From the NCBI GenBank assembly GCA_030653385.1, contig JAURZM010000020.1:62001-126000 (forward strand): 64,000 nt of DNA, written 5' to 3'. The translations under genes were made by a program, and so were the position numbers. The notes under the pieces were generated by a model. The model searched no databases and was not told the origin of the DNA. It worked only from the letters and a program-made list of their open reading frames with translations. This DNA is from Rubrivivax sp. (GTDB taxonomy: Bacteria; Pseudomonadota; Gammaproteobacteria; Burkholderiales; Burkholderiaceae_C). Each line of letters starts with the position of its first letter. Position 1 is the first letter of the stretch. This document shows positions 9,401 through 17,046 of this stretch, piece after piece.

Positions 9401-9786
9401 AGGCCATCGAACACGGTCGCCTGGCCCAGGCGGGCCTGTTGGCACATGGCGAACCGGGAGAGTCGCTGGCCTATGAAGCCGGCGTGGCCAGCGTGTTGCA
9501 GCAGGCCGGCGAGCCGGCGGCAGCCCTGTCGGGAATCGAAGCCGTGCTGGCCGCCGTGGCCAGCCGCGGCGGCTGGCACAAGGACGAAGCCGAAGCGGCC
9601 ATTGCCTGCCATCGTGTGCTGGCCCAGCACAAGGACCCCCGAGCGGCGACCACCCTGGCCGCCGCCCACGCCTGCCTGATGGCGCAGGCCGAGATGTTCG
9701 ACGACACAGCCGAACGCCAGCAGTTCCTGCAGGCCACCGCGACGCGGCGCGAGCTGCTGGACGCCTGGCGCCGCACCCGGCCCTGA
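6439..9786 (+). CDS. Class III nucleotide cyclase-AAA ATPase-TPR protein (paralogue 1)
   Basis: The 1115-residue multidomain protein begins with a short helical segment (ESQRGLLGDAVVDAAVAGLR). A class III cyclase homology domain follows at about residues 60-240, with metal-binding Asp71 (FLDVVG) and Asp115 (YAGDN) and the VNIAARM Asn190/Arg194 pair. The usual substrate-selecting Lys is Gln111, and the usual Asp is Ser183. Next is an STAND-like ATPase with Walker A GEAGLGKT (292-299) and Walker B LLLDDLHWADD (Asp431). The C-terminal 500 residues are TPR-like helical repeats (for example SALNNLSVGYTAER). The layout resembles mycobacterial Rv0386-type proteins without the DNA-binding end. It should be cytoplasmic and link a bound signal to cyclic-nucleotide output, if catalytically active. 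A paralogue is encoded at 20677-24078. Confidence 0.88.
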   Translation: MSQTPAELKAAVAVLESQRGLLGDAVVDAAVAGLRAQLQATEPVAPHVSEPATTDTPPEQALRLVSILFLDVVGSTSLGQRLDPEDIHAVMDGALARFTAVVQAHGGRVLQYAGDNLLAGFGAGEVHEDDAERAVRCGLALLAEGRRVGQQVQAAHGHRGFDVRVGIHSGPVLLGGGVDAEGSIRGSAVNIAARMEQSAEPGSLLVSVDTYRLVQGRFDVQAGQALAVKGIAAPLLTYRVDRERPRSAQALRRGLEGVTAALVGRDADLAQLLAAWSAVQFGRQQQVLTLLGEAGLGKTRLGAEFEAALLAAAPATPVLRASAQTQGLHQPYGVVRDLLFRRFDVQDSDPLDVAQAKLSSGLAPLLGDRAPEHTALLGQLIGLDFSASPFIAGILQDGRQLRARAFHAWVEYLRLLCTSLQPPDTLLLLLDDLHWADDGSLDAVQHLAHAGRDLPLLLLCAARPELLERRPAWGRDWPAHGQLDLQPLGGGDRQSLARLLLQPLASHPDAPLLQRLLIERTDGNPYYMEALLQMLVDQGVLVTSGTPWQLHSTDLQQLQVPTTLVGVLQARLDALLAPQRRALQQASVVGAVFWDAALASLDTRAPSELQLLCQRALTLPHEQSAFGDTREFAFRHHLLHEVTYGTVLKRDKREQHERAALWLEARSAGRGAEFAGLIAEHFERAGIFDRAAEHWALAAKEASSRHADHAALAHVQRALALDTGSVPERRFALLRVQASVWSRQGDVQQHEKAVQALEALAEAQGDPVMLLIAAQARMLRLCQNGDHEEAHLLGLRRLAAAAGLAPQEAARTHNTMIMALGRQGRHEDARRHAYAALELARAGSDAYTEASALNNLSVGYTAERNWTLATTRAEEALAVYQRIGSRYGAAIAMLNLSLVAQSRGQLAAARDQLVQLLQLCDDIGHRQIGAQGRCNLAGVLVELGDPQAALAHALEGIRMARMDGDRYIQATGHGGVFEASHRLGLWQQAIEHGRLAQAGLLAHGEPGESLAYEAGVASVLQQAGEPAAALSGIEAVLAAVASRGGWHKDEAEAAIACHRVLAQHKDPRAATTLAAAHACLMAQAEMFDDTAERQQFLQATATRRELLDAWRRTRP

Positions 9787-9989
9787 AAGGCCCATCGAGC
9801 GCTGCTGCTGCTGCTGCCGCTGACGTCTGGGAACAGCGCGCGCATGTGCAAATGCGCGATCTCCTACAGCACCGTGGGTCGATGGCCGATCGGTGATTCG
9901 CCCTGCCGGGCGCACCATGGCTGCCACCGGCGAGAAGTCGGCCGTGCCGCGGCCCCTGGCCCGGCGCCGAAAAGCTGGACCCCGAAACC

Positions 9990-10763
9990 ATGACGCTCAA
10001 GCGCTTTTTCGACAAGGACGTGATGCGGGGCCTGCGCCATGGCGCGGTCGTGGGCGCCGTGATCGTGGGCGCCGCGCTGTGGTGGCGGGACCGCGCGCCG
10101 GTTACCAGTCCACCGGCCGTGCCCGCGGTGCCTGCGGTGTCTGCAGTGCAGTTGCAGCCCAGGCAACTGGACCTGGCCGGCGAAACCCTGTCACCCGACG
10201 CGCTGCGCCTGGCGCAATGGGTGGTCGCGGTGGCGGACAACGGCACGCGACCTTTTGTGTTGCTCGACAAGCTGGCCGCCCGGGTCATGGTGTTCGACCC
10301 CGACGGGCGCCTGCTGGGCGCCTCAGCCGTGCTGCTGGGCTACGCACGGGGCGACGACACCGTGCCCGGCATCGGCGATCGGCCCATCGAAGACGTGCGG
10401 CCCGAAGAGCGCACCACGCCGGCCGGCCGTTTCCAGGCTTCCATCGGCCGCAACACCCAGGGCGAAGAGGTGGTGTGGGTGGACTACGAAGCGGCCGTGT
10501 CCATGCACCGCGTGCGCTTGAACAACCCAGCCGAGCGGCGCGCCCAGCGGCTGGCTTCGGCCACGGCGGCCGACAACCGCATCAGCTATGGCTGCGTGAA
10601 CCTGCCTGTGGACTTCTTCGAACAGGTGCTGTGGCCGACGATGCGCAGCCAGCCCGGCGTGGTGTATGTGCTGCCCGAGCACAAGTCGCTGGAGCAGGTT
10701 TTCCCGGGTCTGGCCCCGCGCCCCGCGCTGGCTGGCCCAGGCGCCCCCGTCGGGCCCAGCTGA
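9990..10763 (+). CDS. L,D-transpeptidase-like (YkuD fold) protein, membrane anchored, copy 1
   Basis: The 257-residue protein has one N-terminal transmembrane segment (about residues 15-32), a proline/valine-rich linker, and a periplasmic domain with FVLLDKLAARVMVFDPDGRL, RTTPAGRF, VDYEAAVSMHRVRL (His173) and NRISYGCVNLP (Cys202). Those are the positions of the L,D-transpeptidase His/Cys dyad, although the segment between them is longer than in standard YkuD domains and Tyr replaces the usual His before Gly-Cys. Known members crosslink peptidoglycan or attach proteins to it. A shorter paralogue follows at 10943. The exact reaction is uncertain. Confidence 0.7.
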   Translation: MTLKRFFDKDVMRGLRHGAVVGAVIVGAALWWRDRAPVTSPPAVPAVPAVSAVQLQPRQLDLAGETLSPDALRLAQWVVAVADNGTRPFVLLDKLAARVMVFDPDGRLLGASAVLLGYARGDDTVPGIGDRPIEDVRPEERTTPAGRFQASIGRNTQGEEVVWVDYEAAVSMHRVRLNNPAERRAQRLASATAADNRISYGCVNLPVDFFEQVLWPTMRSQPGVVYVLPEHKSLEQVFPGLAPRPALAGPGAPVGPS

Positions 10764-10942
10764 GCGGGCGGCAACCGCAAAGCCGAACTGACCCTGACCC
10801 GATTCAGCCGCCAACGCGGCATTTCACCGCTGCACGGTGGGCATTTACCCGCAGCGTGGCGTGCCCCGCGTGCCACAGCCTTTAGCCTCTGCGCCCATGG
10901 TCCGGGACTGGCCCGGGACCCGACAAGGCAGGTGGGGGCGGC

Positions 10943-11608
10943 GTGGTGCTATCCAGAGGTGTGTGGCAAAGCTTTCGGTGGGCCGCTTCGGCGTGGCTGC
11001 TGGCCGGTTCAGCAGTGGCGGCCGGGGCTGTTCTACCCGCTGGCACCGAACCCCAGTTCAAGGGACAGTCGGTGTCGCATGCCGTGCAGGCACTTGCGCG
11101 CTGGGCCTTCACCGACGGTGATGCGGGCGGCCGGCCCTTTGCCGTGGTCGACAAGCTGGGCGCGCGCTTGTACGTCTTCACGGCGGCGGGCCACCTGGCT
11201 GGCAGTACGCCCGCGCTGCTGGGCCAGCAGCGGGGCGACAACACGACACCCGGGGTCGGTGACCGCGTGGCCACCGGCATTCCGATGGCGCAGCGCACCA
11301 CGCCGGCAGGGCGATTTGCTTCCGAGCCCGGACGCAACCTGCAGGGCGAAGCGGTGGTCTGGGTCGACTACGACGCGGCCGTGGCCGTGCACCGCCTGCG
11401 CCCGGCCGCTGCCGCAGAGCGTCGCCCCCAGCGCCTGGCCTCGGCCACACCCGCCGACAACCAGATCACTTTGGGCTGCATCGTGGTCGCCGGTGACTTC
11501 TACGACCGCGTGGTGGCCCCGCTGCTGGGCAAACACCGTGGCACGGTCTACGTGCTGCCCGACTCGCAGGACTGGCGAGAGGCGTTCCCGAACGCGGCCG
11601 GTCTTTGA
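10943..11608 (+). CDS. L,D-transpeptidase-like (YkuD fold) protein, secreted, copy 2
   Basis: This 221-residue protein is a paralogue of the preceding gene: PFAVVDKLGARLYVFTAAGHL, TPALLGQQRGDNTTPGVGDR, RTTPAGRF, VWVDYDAAVAVHRLRP (His150), PQRLASATPADNQITLGC (Cys179) all align with it, including the 29-residue distance between His and Cys. Instead of a membrane anchor it has a cleavable signal peptide (about residues 1-26, ending AVAAG). After the active-site Gly-Cys it reads IVVAGDFY where copy 1 reads VNLPVDFF, so the conserved Asn is lost. The GTG at 10943 follows an AGGTGGGGG ribosome site; the very next codon is also GTG. Tandem duplication followed by divergence is likely. Confidence 0.68.
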   Translation: MVLSRGVWQSFRWAASAWLLAGSAVAAGAVLPAGTEPQFKGQSVSHAVQALARWAFTDGDAGGRPFAVVDKLGARLYVFTAAGHLAGSTPALLGQQRGDNTTPGVGDRVATGIPMAQRTTPAGRFASEPGRNLQGEAVVWVDYDAAVAVHRLRPAAAAERRPQRLASATPADNQITLGCIVVAGDFYDRVVAPLLGKHRGTVYVLPDSQDWREAFPNAAGL

Positions 11609-11751
11609 CAGGTCCGGCCACACCGGATCCCGGGAAGAGGGGGGCTGGTGGCCTTGCGTGCCGGTGCGGCGATGACATACGATGATTGATCGGCCGTGTG
11701 GCACATGCCCACACCGCACCTCGTACGCCACACGCAAGGGAATCCCCCGCC

Positions 11752-12360
11752 ATGTTCAAGCCCAGCCTGCTGCTCTGTGCCTTCCTGTCCGCCGGCGCGT
11801 TGAGCGGCGCACAAGCCGCCACGGCCTGGGACGAGTCCACCTCGGGTGATTTCGCCAACGTGGGCACCAGCCCCACGGGCGTCAGCCTGGGGCTGGGCTC
11901 CAATCTCATCCTGGGCACCACGGGCCGCACCGATGGGGTGGTCGACCGCGACTACTTCACCTTCACGCTGGCCGATGGCTGGCAGCTGGACTCGATCACC
12001 TTGCTGCCGGGCACCACCTTCCTGGGGCCCTCGGGCCTGGGTTTCATCGGGGTGCAGGCCGGCTCGCAGATGACCGTCAACCCCACTGGCGGTGACCCCA
12101 GTGCCCTGCTGGGCTGGTGGCACTACAACGAAAACGACATCAACACCGACATCCTGCCGCTGGTCGGCCAAGGCGGGGGCGCCATCGGCTTCGTTGGCGC
12201 CTTGCCGGCCGGCAGCTACACCTTCTGGATCCAGGAAACGGCCACCGGTCTGGCGGACTACCGCATGGACTTCGGTGTGTCGGTGGTGCCCGAGCCTTCG
12301 ATTGCGCTGATGTTGATGGCCGGCCTGGTGGGCGTGGGCGTGCTGCGCCGCCGCGGCTGA
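11752..12360 (+). CDS. PEP-CTERM sorting-signal protein
   Basis: The 202-residue protein has an N-terminal signal peptide (residues 1 to about 23, ending SGAQAA), a beta-rich middle part with repeated Gly/Asp/Thr and GSYTFWIQETATGLADYRMDF, and a C-terminal sorting tail: VPEPS, a hydrophobic stretch IALMLMAGLVGVGVL, then RRR. That tripartite end is the recognition signal for exosortase (EpsH-type) processing and surface or exopolysaccharide-associated display in biofilm-forming Gram-negatives. No exosortase gene is in the window. The central domain resembles pre-peptidase-like or hemophore-like beta domains only loosely, so no function is given. Confidence 0.85.
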   Translation: MFKPSLLLCAFLSAGALSGAQAATAWDESTSGDFANVGTSPTGVSLGLGSNLILGTTGRTDGVVDRDYFTFTLADGWQLDSITLLPGTTFLGPSGLGFIGVQAGSQMTVNPTGGDPSALLGWWHYNENDINTDILPLVGQGGGAIGFVGALPAGSYTFWIQETATGLADYRMDFGVSVVPEPSIALMLMAGLVGVGVLRRRG

Positions 12361-12388
12361 TCCTTGGGCCCATGCGGCCCGGCTGTTC

Positions 12389-13084
12389 TCAAGCCGCCGT
12401 CAGGCGCGGCAGCAGTTCGTGTTGACCGCTGGGGGTCAGTTGCACCACGCGGCCACTGCCGCGCCGCAGCCAGCCGGCCTGCGTGAAGTGCCGGTAGATC
12501 TCGTCGGCCAGTTGGCCTGCCAGGTGGTCGCGCCGTTCCGACCAGTCCAGGCAGCGGTAGGCATACCGTCGGCGTGAGCCCGGCATCCCTGCCTCCAGAC
12601 CCAGGCCCAGCAACCACTGCCGACCGGCCGCCGTGAGCGCGTAGCCGGCGCTGTTTTCCTGCAGCCCCTGGTGGCGCTGCAGCGCGTCGAACAGGGTCAC
12701 GGCCAGCTCACCGGCCAGATGCCCGTAACAGCAGCGGGCGTAGCGCAGGCGCTGGCGCTCGGGGTGGTCCCAGGCACGGTCGTGCCCGTCGCGTTCGGCC
12801 ACCAGCGCCAGCGCTTCCAGGGCGTGTGCCACTTCGGCATCGGCCAGCCGGTAATAGCGGTGGCGGCCGCGCGGTTCGCAGACCACGAAGTGGCCGTTCA
12901 GCAGCTGGGCCAGGTGGCCGCTGGCCGTGGCGGGCGCCACCGATGCGGCGCGGGCCAGTTCGCCGGCGCTGGCGTATTCACCGGATAGCAGGTAGGCCAG
13001 CATGCGCGACCGTGCCGGGTCGGCCACCAGCGCGGCCACGCGCGCCAGGCGCGGTTCGTGGGGTGTCGGCGTGGGCCTGGGCAT
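12389..13084 (-). CDS. ArsR-family winged-helix transcriptional regulator
   Basis: The 231-residue protein has an N-terminal winged helix-turn-helix of the ArsR type: ALVADPARSRMLAYLL, then ASAGELARAASVAPATASGHLAQLLNGHFV and EPRGRHRYYRL. The long C-terminal part (residues 90-231) has RCCYGHLAGELAVTLFDAL and a second helical domain, as in the larger ArsR regulators of unknown ligand; the paired Cys in RCCYGH could bind metal but is typical of this subgroup. It lies 23 bases downstream of the two small dimeric-barrel genes on the same strand and probably controls them. ATG at 13082-13084 is preferred over a TTG two codons upstream; neither has a strong ribosome site. Confidence 0.83.
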   Translation of the reverse strand: MPRPTPTPHEPRLARVAALVADPARSRMLAYLLSGEYASAGELARAASVAPATASGHLAQLLNGHFVVCEPRGRHRYYRLADAEVAHALEALALVAERDGHDRAWDHPERQRLRYARCCYGHLAGELAVTLFDALQRHQGLQENSAGYALTAAGRQWLLGLGLEAGMPGSRRRYAYRCLDWSERRDHLAGQLADEIYRHFTQAGWLRRGSGRVVQLTPSGQHELLPRLTAA

Positions 13085-13107
13085 GTGCAAGTGTCGCTGG
13101 TGTCCGT

Positions 13108-13452
13108 TCAGATGAGCAGGGTGCGAGAGTCCTCAGGCGCCTGGTCGCGGTCCAGCAGACCGTAGTCCCGCACCACCGTCGCCACCCGCAGCCGGTAGCC
13201 GGCCAGCACAGCGCTGCGGCCTGCTTGCTGGGCCTGGCGGTGCATGCCGTGGCAACGCCACTGGCGCACGGCCGCTTCGTCGCGCCAGAAGCTCAGCGAC
13301 AGGTAGCGTCCGGGCCGTGCCAGGATTTCGAAGCGCTCGACGGAAAGGAACCCGTCGATCGCCTCGAGCTCGGCCTTCAGCGCCGCTGCCAGCTCGAAGT
13401 AGCGTGGAGCTGCACCCGGCCGCGGTTCAACCTCGAAGATGACGGCAATCAT
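13108..13452 (-). CDS. Antibiotic biosynthesis monooxygenase (ABM)-fold protein
   Basis: The 114-residue protein fits a single ferredoxin-like ABM barrel: [13 protein letters not shown] at the first strand, [44 protein letters not shown] and the HRQAQQAGR helix. Members are small cofactor-free monooxygenases or heme-degrading-like proteins that act as dimers. Its ATG overlaps the stop of the NIPSNAP-like gene by four bases (ATGA), so the two should be translated together and may form a related pair of dimeric alpha-beta barrels. Substrate unknown. Confidence 0.82.
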   Translation of the reverse strand: MIAVIFEVEPRPGAAPRYFELAAALKAELEAIDGFLSVERFEILARPGRYLSLSFWRDEAAVRQWRCHGMHRQAQQAGRSAVLAGYRLRVATVVRDYGLLDRDQAPEDSRTLLI

Positions 13453-13799
13453 GGCGCCACCTGTGCGGCCACCTGTGCGGCCAGCTCGCGAGTGCCGCTC
13501 ACGTCCTGCAGCCAGCTGCGCTCTTCGCGCAGGATGAAACGCCTGTCCTGCGCAAAGGCAAAGTTCGCCCGGCCTTCGGCGTCGGCCCTCAAGGTGGCCC
13601 GGTAGCGTTCGTAGGCCGCCAGGTCGTCGAAGCCGATCAGCCCCCAGGCGATGTCGTTGCTGCCTTCGTGCGGCAGAAAGTAGCCGACGAGCTGCCCGCC
13701 GCAGCGCGGAATGATGCGGCCCCAGGCCTGCGCATAGTGCTGGAAGTGTTCGCGCTGGAAGGGGTCGATCTGGTAGCGGATGAAGCAGGTGATAGCCAT
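13449..13799 (-). CDS. NIPSNAP-family protein
   Basis: This 116-residue protein begins [61 protein letters not shown] sequence, the standard start of bacterial NIPSNAP/dimeric alpha-beta barrel proteins. It continues with a [14 protein letters not shown] helix and a [11 protein letters not shown] strand. Their biochemical role is unknown; many sit beside ABM genes and ArsR regulators, as here. The start ATG at 13797-13799 is chosen because homology to the family begins there. It is the promoter-proximal gene of a three-gene leftward set with the ABM protein and the ArsR regulator. Confidence 0.82.
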   Translation of the reverse strand: MAITCFIRYQIDPFQREHFQHYAQAWGRIIPRCGGQLVGYFLPHEGSNDIAWGLIGFDDLAAYERYRATLRADAEGRANFAFAQDRRFILREERSWLQDVSGTRELAAQVAAQVAP

Positions 13800-13890
13800 C
13801 GGGTGTGTCCGGTGCGGGTTTGTTCGAGGCCACCACTGTGCGCCACACCGGGCCCCGCACGCTTTGGTGCGGGCCGAAGTGTCGCCGGCT

Positions 13891-14598
13891 TCATCCCGGC
13901 CGCCTGGCGGCGTGGGCCTCGTGGTCCGGCCGCGCAGTTGATGGCGCCGACAGCGCCACACAGTGGCCCACGTGGCGCGGGTCCAGCACGGCATCGGCCA
14001 GGAACTCACCCACCTGCTGGCGCGAGACCTTCATGCTTTCGAAGTCACCCGTGGGCGAGGCGAAGGCGGGCCGGGTCGTGTTTTCGTCCGTCAGGTTCAC
14101 CGGTTGCACCAGCACCCAGTCCAGGCCACTGGTGCGCACCGCGGCTTCCTGGCGCGCGGTGTCCTGGATCTGCGGCCGCAGCAGCAGCGCGAACATCAGC
14201 TTGACGATCCACGGCAGCCGGCCTTCTGTGCTGCCCACGCCGTAGCTCGTCTGCACCACCAGGCTGCGCACGCCGTGGCGGTGCATGGCGTCGATCACGT
14301 GTCGCGTGCCACGTGAACGCACGTCCAGCGCGGTGTGCGCGCTGCCCCGCAGGCGCACACGCCAGGGGTTCTCGCGGATGCCCAGGGCCACCACCACCGC
14401 GTCATGGCCGGCCATCACGCGGTCGATGTCTTCGGGGCGGGTCGCATCACCGGTCACGGTGGTGATCCGCCCCGGCAGCGCCGGCATCAGGGCGGGCTGG
14501 CGAACAAAAGCCGTGACCGCGCACCCACGGGCCACCAGGCTGCGTGTGGCCGCCAGGCCCGAGCCGCCGTTGGCGCCGACAACCAGCACTTTTTTCAT
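13891..14598 (-). CDS. NAD(P)H-binding SDR-like protein
   Basis: The 235-residue protein opens [22 protein letters not shown], an atypical short-chain dehydrogenase dinucleotide motif, with Arg40-region specificity sequence VTAFVRQP suggesting NADPH. It continues [24 protein letters not shown], a SYGVGSTEG segment and [14 protein letters not shown], the usual NAD(P)H-binding (NmrA/YwnB-like) plan without a clear Tyr-x3-Lys pair. A CAGGAGACT ribosome site precedes the ATG at 14596-14598. It is transcribed divergently from the AraC regulator at 14740, which makes it that regulator's likely target. Role: probable redox-sensing or quinone/aldehyde reductase, not determinable here. Confidence 0.83.
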   Translation of the reverse strand: MKKVLVVGANGGSGLAATRSLVARGCAVTAFVRQPALMPALPGRITTVTGDATRPEDIDRVMAGHDAVVVALGIRENPWRVRLRGSAHTALDVRSRGTRHVIDAMHRHGVRSLVVQTSYGVGSTEGRLPWIVKLMFALLLRPQIQDTARQEAAVRTSGLDWVLVQPVNLTDENTTRPAFASPTGDFESMKVSRQQVGEFLADAVLDPRHVGHCVALSAPSTARPDHEAHAARRPG

Positions 14599-14739
14599 CG
14601 AAGTCTCCTGTGACGAGCTGAACAAGGCGCTCAGTGTTCCGGCGCCCTGGTGCTGCGGCTACGGCCCACCGGCCGGAGTTCATGGCCGATCGTCCAGGTG
14701 GCTTGGACAGAGGGCCGGCCGTGCTGCACAGTCGCAGGC

Positions 14740-15759
14740 ATGACACCCGACACCCTGGACCACTTCGGCGACCCGCTGGGCGAAGCCCTGCACCAGGTGC
14801 GCATGAGCGGCGTCTTCTATTGCCAGTCCGAACTGGCCGCGCCGTGGGGCACGCACCTGCCGGCCATGCCGGGCTGCCTGCTGCTGCACCTGGTGACACG
14901 CGGCCGTTGCTGGCTCAGCACGGCGGGTGGCAAGGCCGACGCCCGCTGCCTGCAAGCCGGCGACTTCGCGCTGGTGCCACAGGGCCTGGGCCACCACCTG
15001 CAGAGTGACCTGCAGGCGCCGACACCGCCGCTCTTCGACCTGCCACGCGAAGCGGTCAGCGAACGCTTCGAGATCCTGCGCCATGACGGCGGTGGTGAAG
15101 CCACTCAGCTGCTGTGTGCCGCGGTGCGCTTGGACCACCCCTTGGCGGCCCAGCTGCTGGCCGCGCTGCCCCCGGTGATCGTCATCGAAGGCGCCGGGCT
15201 CAGCCCCGGCAGCTGGCTGCCGACTTTGCTGCGGCTGCTGGCCGACGAAGCGCGGCAACTGCGCGCGGGTGGCGAAGCCGTGATCACGCGGCTGGCCGAC
15301 ATCCTGGTGATCCAGGCCATCCGTCATTGGGTGCAACACGACCCGACGGCACAAAGCGGCTGGCTCGGCGCGCTGAAGGACAAACGCATCGGGCGCGCCC
15401 TGGCGTTGATGCACCGCGAGCCCGCACGGGCCTGGACCGTGGACGCGCTGGCGCAGGCCTGCAGCATGTCGCGCTCGGCCTTTGCGCAGCGGTTCTCAGA
15501 ACGGGTGGGCGTGCCGGCGCTGGTCTACCTGACCGGCTGGCGCATGAAGCTGGCACAAGCCTGGCTGGCGCAAGGCCTGAACATGGCCGAGGTGGCCACG
15601 CGCACGGGTTACCAGTCGGAAGCGGCGTTTGCGCGGGCCTTCAGGCGTGTGCAGGGTTCGACGCCGGGCCGTCTGCGGCGAGCGCCATCGGCCAAGGTTG
15701 GCCGCGGCCAGGCGCAGGTGCAGATGCAGGCGCAGGCGCAGGCGCAGGTGCAGGCCTGA
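14740..15759 (+). CDS. AraC-family transcriptional regulator
   Basis: The 339-residue regulator has an N-terminal cupin-like ligand domain (MPGCLLLHLVTRGRCWL, CLQAGDFALVPQGLGHHLQ) and a C-terminal pair of helix-turn-helices: DALAQACSMSRSAFAQRFSERVG, then MAEVATRTGYQSEAAFARAFRRVQGSTPGRLRR. It lies divergently from the NAD(P)H-binding gene 141 bases away, so it probably controls it. The extreme C-terminus is a 16-residue Gln-alternating tail encoded by a hexanucleotide-like repeat (15709-15756), which is unusual for the family and may vary in length between strains. Confidence 0.9.
   Translation: MTPDTLDHFGDPLGEALHQVRMSGVFYCQSELAAPWGTHLPAMPGCLLLHLVTRGRCWLSTAGGKADARCLQAGDFALVPQGLGHHLQSDLQAPTPPLFDLPREAVSERFEILRHDGGGEATQLLCAAVRLDHPLAAQLLAALPPVIVIEGAGLSPGSWLPTLLRLLADEARQLRAGGEAVITRLADILVIQAIRHWVQHDPTAQSGWLGALKDKRIGRALALMHREPARAWTVDALAQACSMSRSAFAQRFSERVGVPALVYLTGWRMKLAQAWLAQGLNMAEVATRTGYQSEAAFARAFRRVQGSTPGRLRRAPSAKVGRGQAQVQMQAQAQAQVQA
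15709..15756 (+). repeat. CAG-GNG codon repeat at the 3' end of the AraC gene
   Basis: Sixteen codons alternate CAG with GCG, GTG, ATG or GCC, giving an alternating Gln-Ala/Val/Met tail immediately before the TGA. The unit is six bases long, so slippage would add or remove residues without changing frame. Confidence 0.8.
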
Positions 15760-15850
15760 CGCGGCGGGGCCCTGCCCATCGCGCGGCCTTGCGTCGAGGT
15801 GTCGCCGGACAGCTGGGCGCGCGCGAAGCCGCCTGCGCTTCAGCCCGTTT

Positions 15851-16897
15851 TCAGGGCTGCAGCACGGCGCGGCCGCGCACGCTGCCGCTGCGCAGTTCGG
15901 CCAGCGCTTCGTTGACCTGGGCCAGTGGCCGGGTCGTCACCGGCATCGCCGGCAGGCCGCCCTGGCGCAGCAGCGCCATCATCTCGGCCATCTCGGCCAG
16001 GCTGCCGACGTAAGAGCCGGTGATCGTCACCGCGCGCAGCGGCAACATGGCCGGCATCACCTGGGCCGCGCCGCCGAACAGGCCCACGCAGACCAGCTTG
16101 CCGCCTTTGCGCAGCGCCTGCAGACCAAAGCCGAAGGTAGCAGCCGCACCGACGAAGTCGATCACCGCGGCCGCGCCGCCGGTGGCTTTCATGAAAGCCT
16201 TGCTGGCAGCGGCATCGCCGGGGTCCAGGCAGTCGGTGGCGCCGGCCTGGCGGGCCAGGTCCCATTTGCTGCGGTCGATCTCGGCCACCACCGGCTTCAC
16301 ACCCAGGGCCGCTGCCGCCATGCGCACGGCCGACAGACCGACACCCCCGGCGCCGATGATCAACAGCGTGTCACCCGCACCCAGCGGGGCGCACTTCTTC
16401 AGCGCGCCGTAGGCCGTCAGCCCAGAGCAGGCACAGGTGCTGGCTTCGGCCTCGGGCAGCGGGTCGAAGGCAAACAGGTAACGCGCGTGGGGCACCAGCA
16501 CATGGTCGGCAAAACCGCCGTCGCGGTTCAGGCCCAGGGCCCTCGGTGCGGAACACAGCTCTTCATGGCCGGCGTGGCAGAGGCTGCAGGTGCCGCAACC
16601 GATCCAGGGGTAGACCACCCGCCGGTCGCCCACCGCCACGCCTGTGGCCTCGGGCCCCACGGCCACCACGGTGCCGGCAATCTCGTGGCCCAGCACACGC
16701 GGCGGCGCAACGCCGCGGCTCAGGTCCAGTTTCTGGCCATGGCCCAGGTCGAAAAAACCATCGTGCAGGTGCACGTCGCTGTGGCACAGGCCGCAACTGC
16801 CCACGCGCAGCAGCACTTCGCTGCCGGCAGGCTGCGGGGTCTCGCGCAGGGCCTTTGCCAGGGGTTTGCCGAAGGATTCGAAGGGGTAGCTGAGCAT
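15851..16897 (-). CDS. Zinc-dependent alcohol dehydrogenase (MDR family)
   Basis: The 348-residue protein has catalytic-zinc residues in GSCGLCHSDVHLHDG and RVLGHEIAGTV, structural-zinc cysteines in YPWIGCGTCSLCHAGHEELC, and a Rossmann fold with IIGAGGVGLSAVRMA followed by VVAEIDRSKWDLA (Asp selects NAD). C-terminal GLFGGAAQVMPAMLPLRAVTITGSYVGS is the family end. It oxidises alcohols to aldehydes in the cytoplasm. The ATG at 16895-16897 is chosen at the start of conserved sequence. The gene is divergent from vapB, with 149 bases between starts. It has no obvious functional partner nearby. Confidence 0.9.
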   Translation of the reverse strand: MLSYPFESFGKPLAKALRETPQPAGSEVLLRVGSCGLCHSDVHLHDGFFDLGHGQKLDLSRGVAPPRVLGHEIAGTVVAVGPEATGVAVGDRRVVYPWIGCGTCSLCHAGHEELCSAPRALGLNRDGGFADHVLVPHARYLFAFDPLPEAEASTCACSGLTAYGALKKCAPLGAGDTLLIIGAGGVGLSAVRMAAAALGVKPVVAEIDRSKWDLARQAGATDCLDPGDAAASKAFMKATGGAAAVIDFVGAAATFGFGLQALRKGGKLVCVGLFGGAAQVMPAMLPLRAVTITGSYVGSLAEMAEMMALLRQGGLPAMPVTTRPLAQVNEALAELRSGSVRGRAVLQP

Positions 16898-17010
16898 GAG
16901 TGTCACCGGACGACGCAATCCGCGAACTCTAGCGGCCCGCTTTTGAGACCTATCAGTTGATCCGAGGCGGCGCTTCAGCACCCAGTCCGCTGGAGCGGAC
17001 ACGAGACTAA

Positions 17011-17034
17011 GATCTACACCTCAGCATGTAGATC
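17011..17034. promoter_or_regulatory. Perfect palindrome upstream of vapBC (likely operator)
   Basis: Arms GATCTACA and TGTAGATC are perfect inverted repeats separated by eight bases. The palindrome sits 12 bases before the vapB ATG, and a weak -10-like TAAGAT overlaps its left edge (17008-17013). VapB antitoxins of the AbrB type bind such palindromes to repress their own operon, so this is the expected operator. Binding is inferred. Confidence 0.6.
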
Positions 17035-17046
17035 ATTGGGGTGGGT

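Noticed and set aside
15841..15859. Short CAGCCC/GGGCTG hairpin at the end of the zinc alcohol dehydrogenase gene
   Set aside because: Only six base pairs, no T-run on the transcribed strand, and it overlaps coding sequence, so I did not list it as a terminator.
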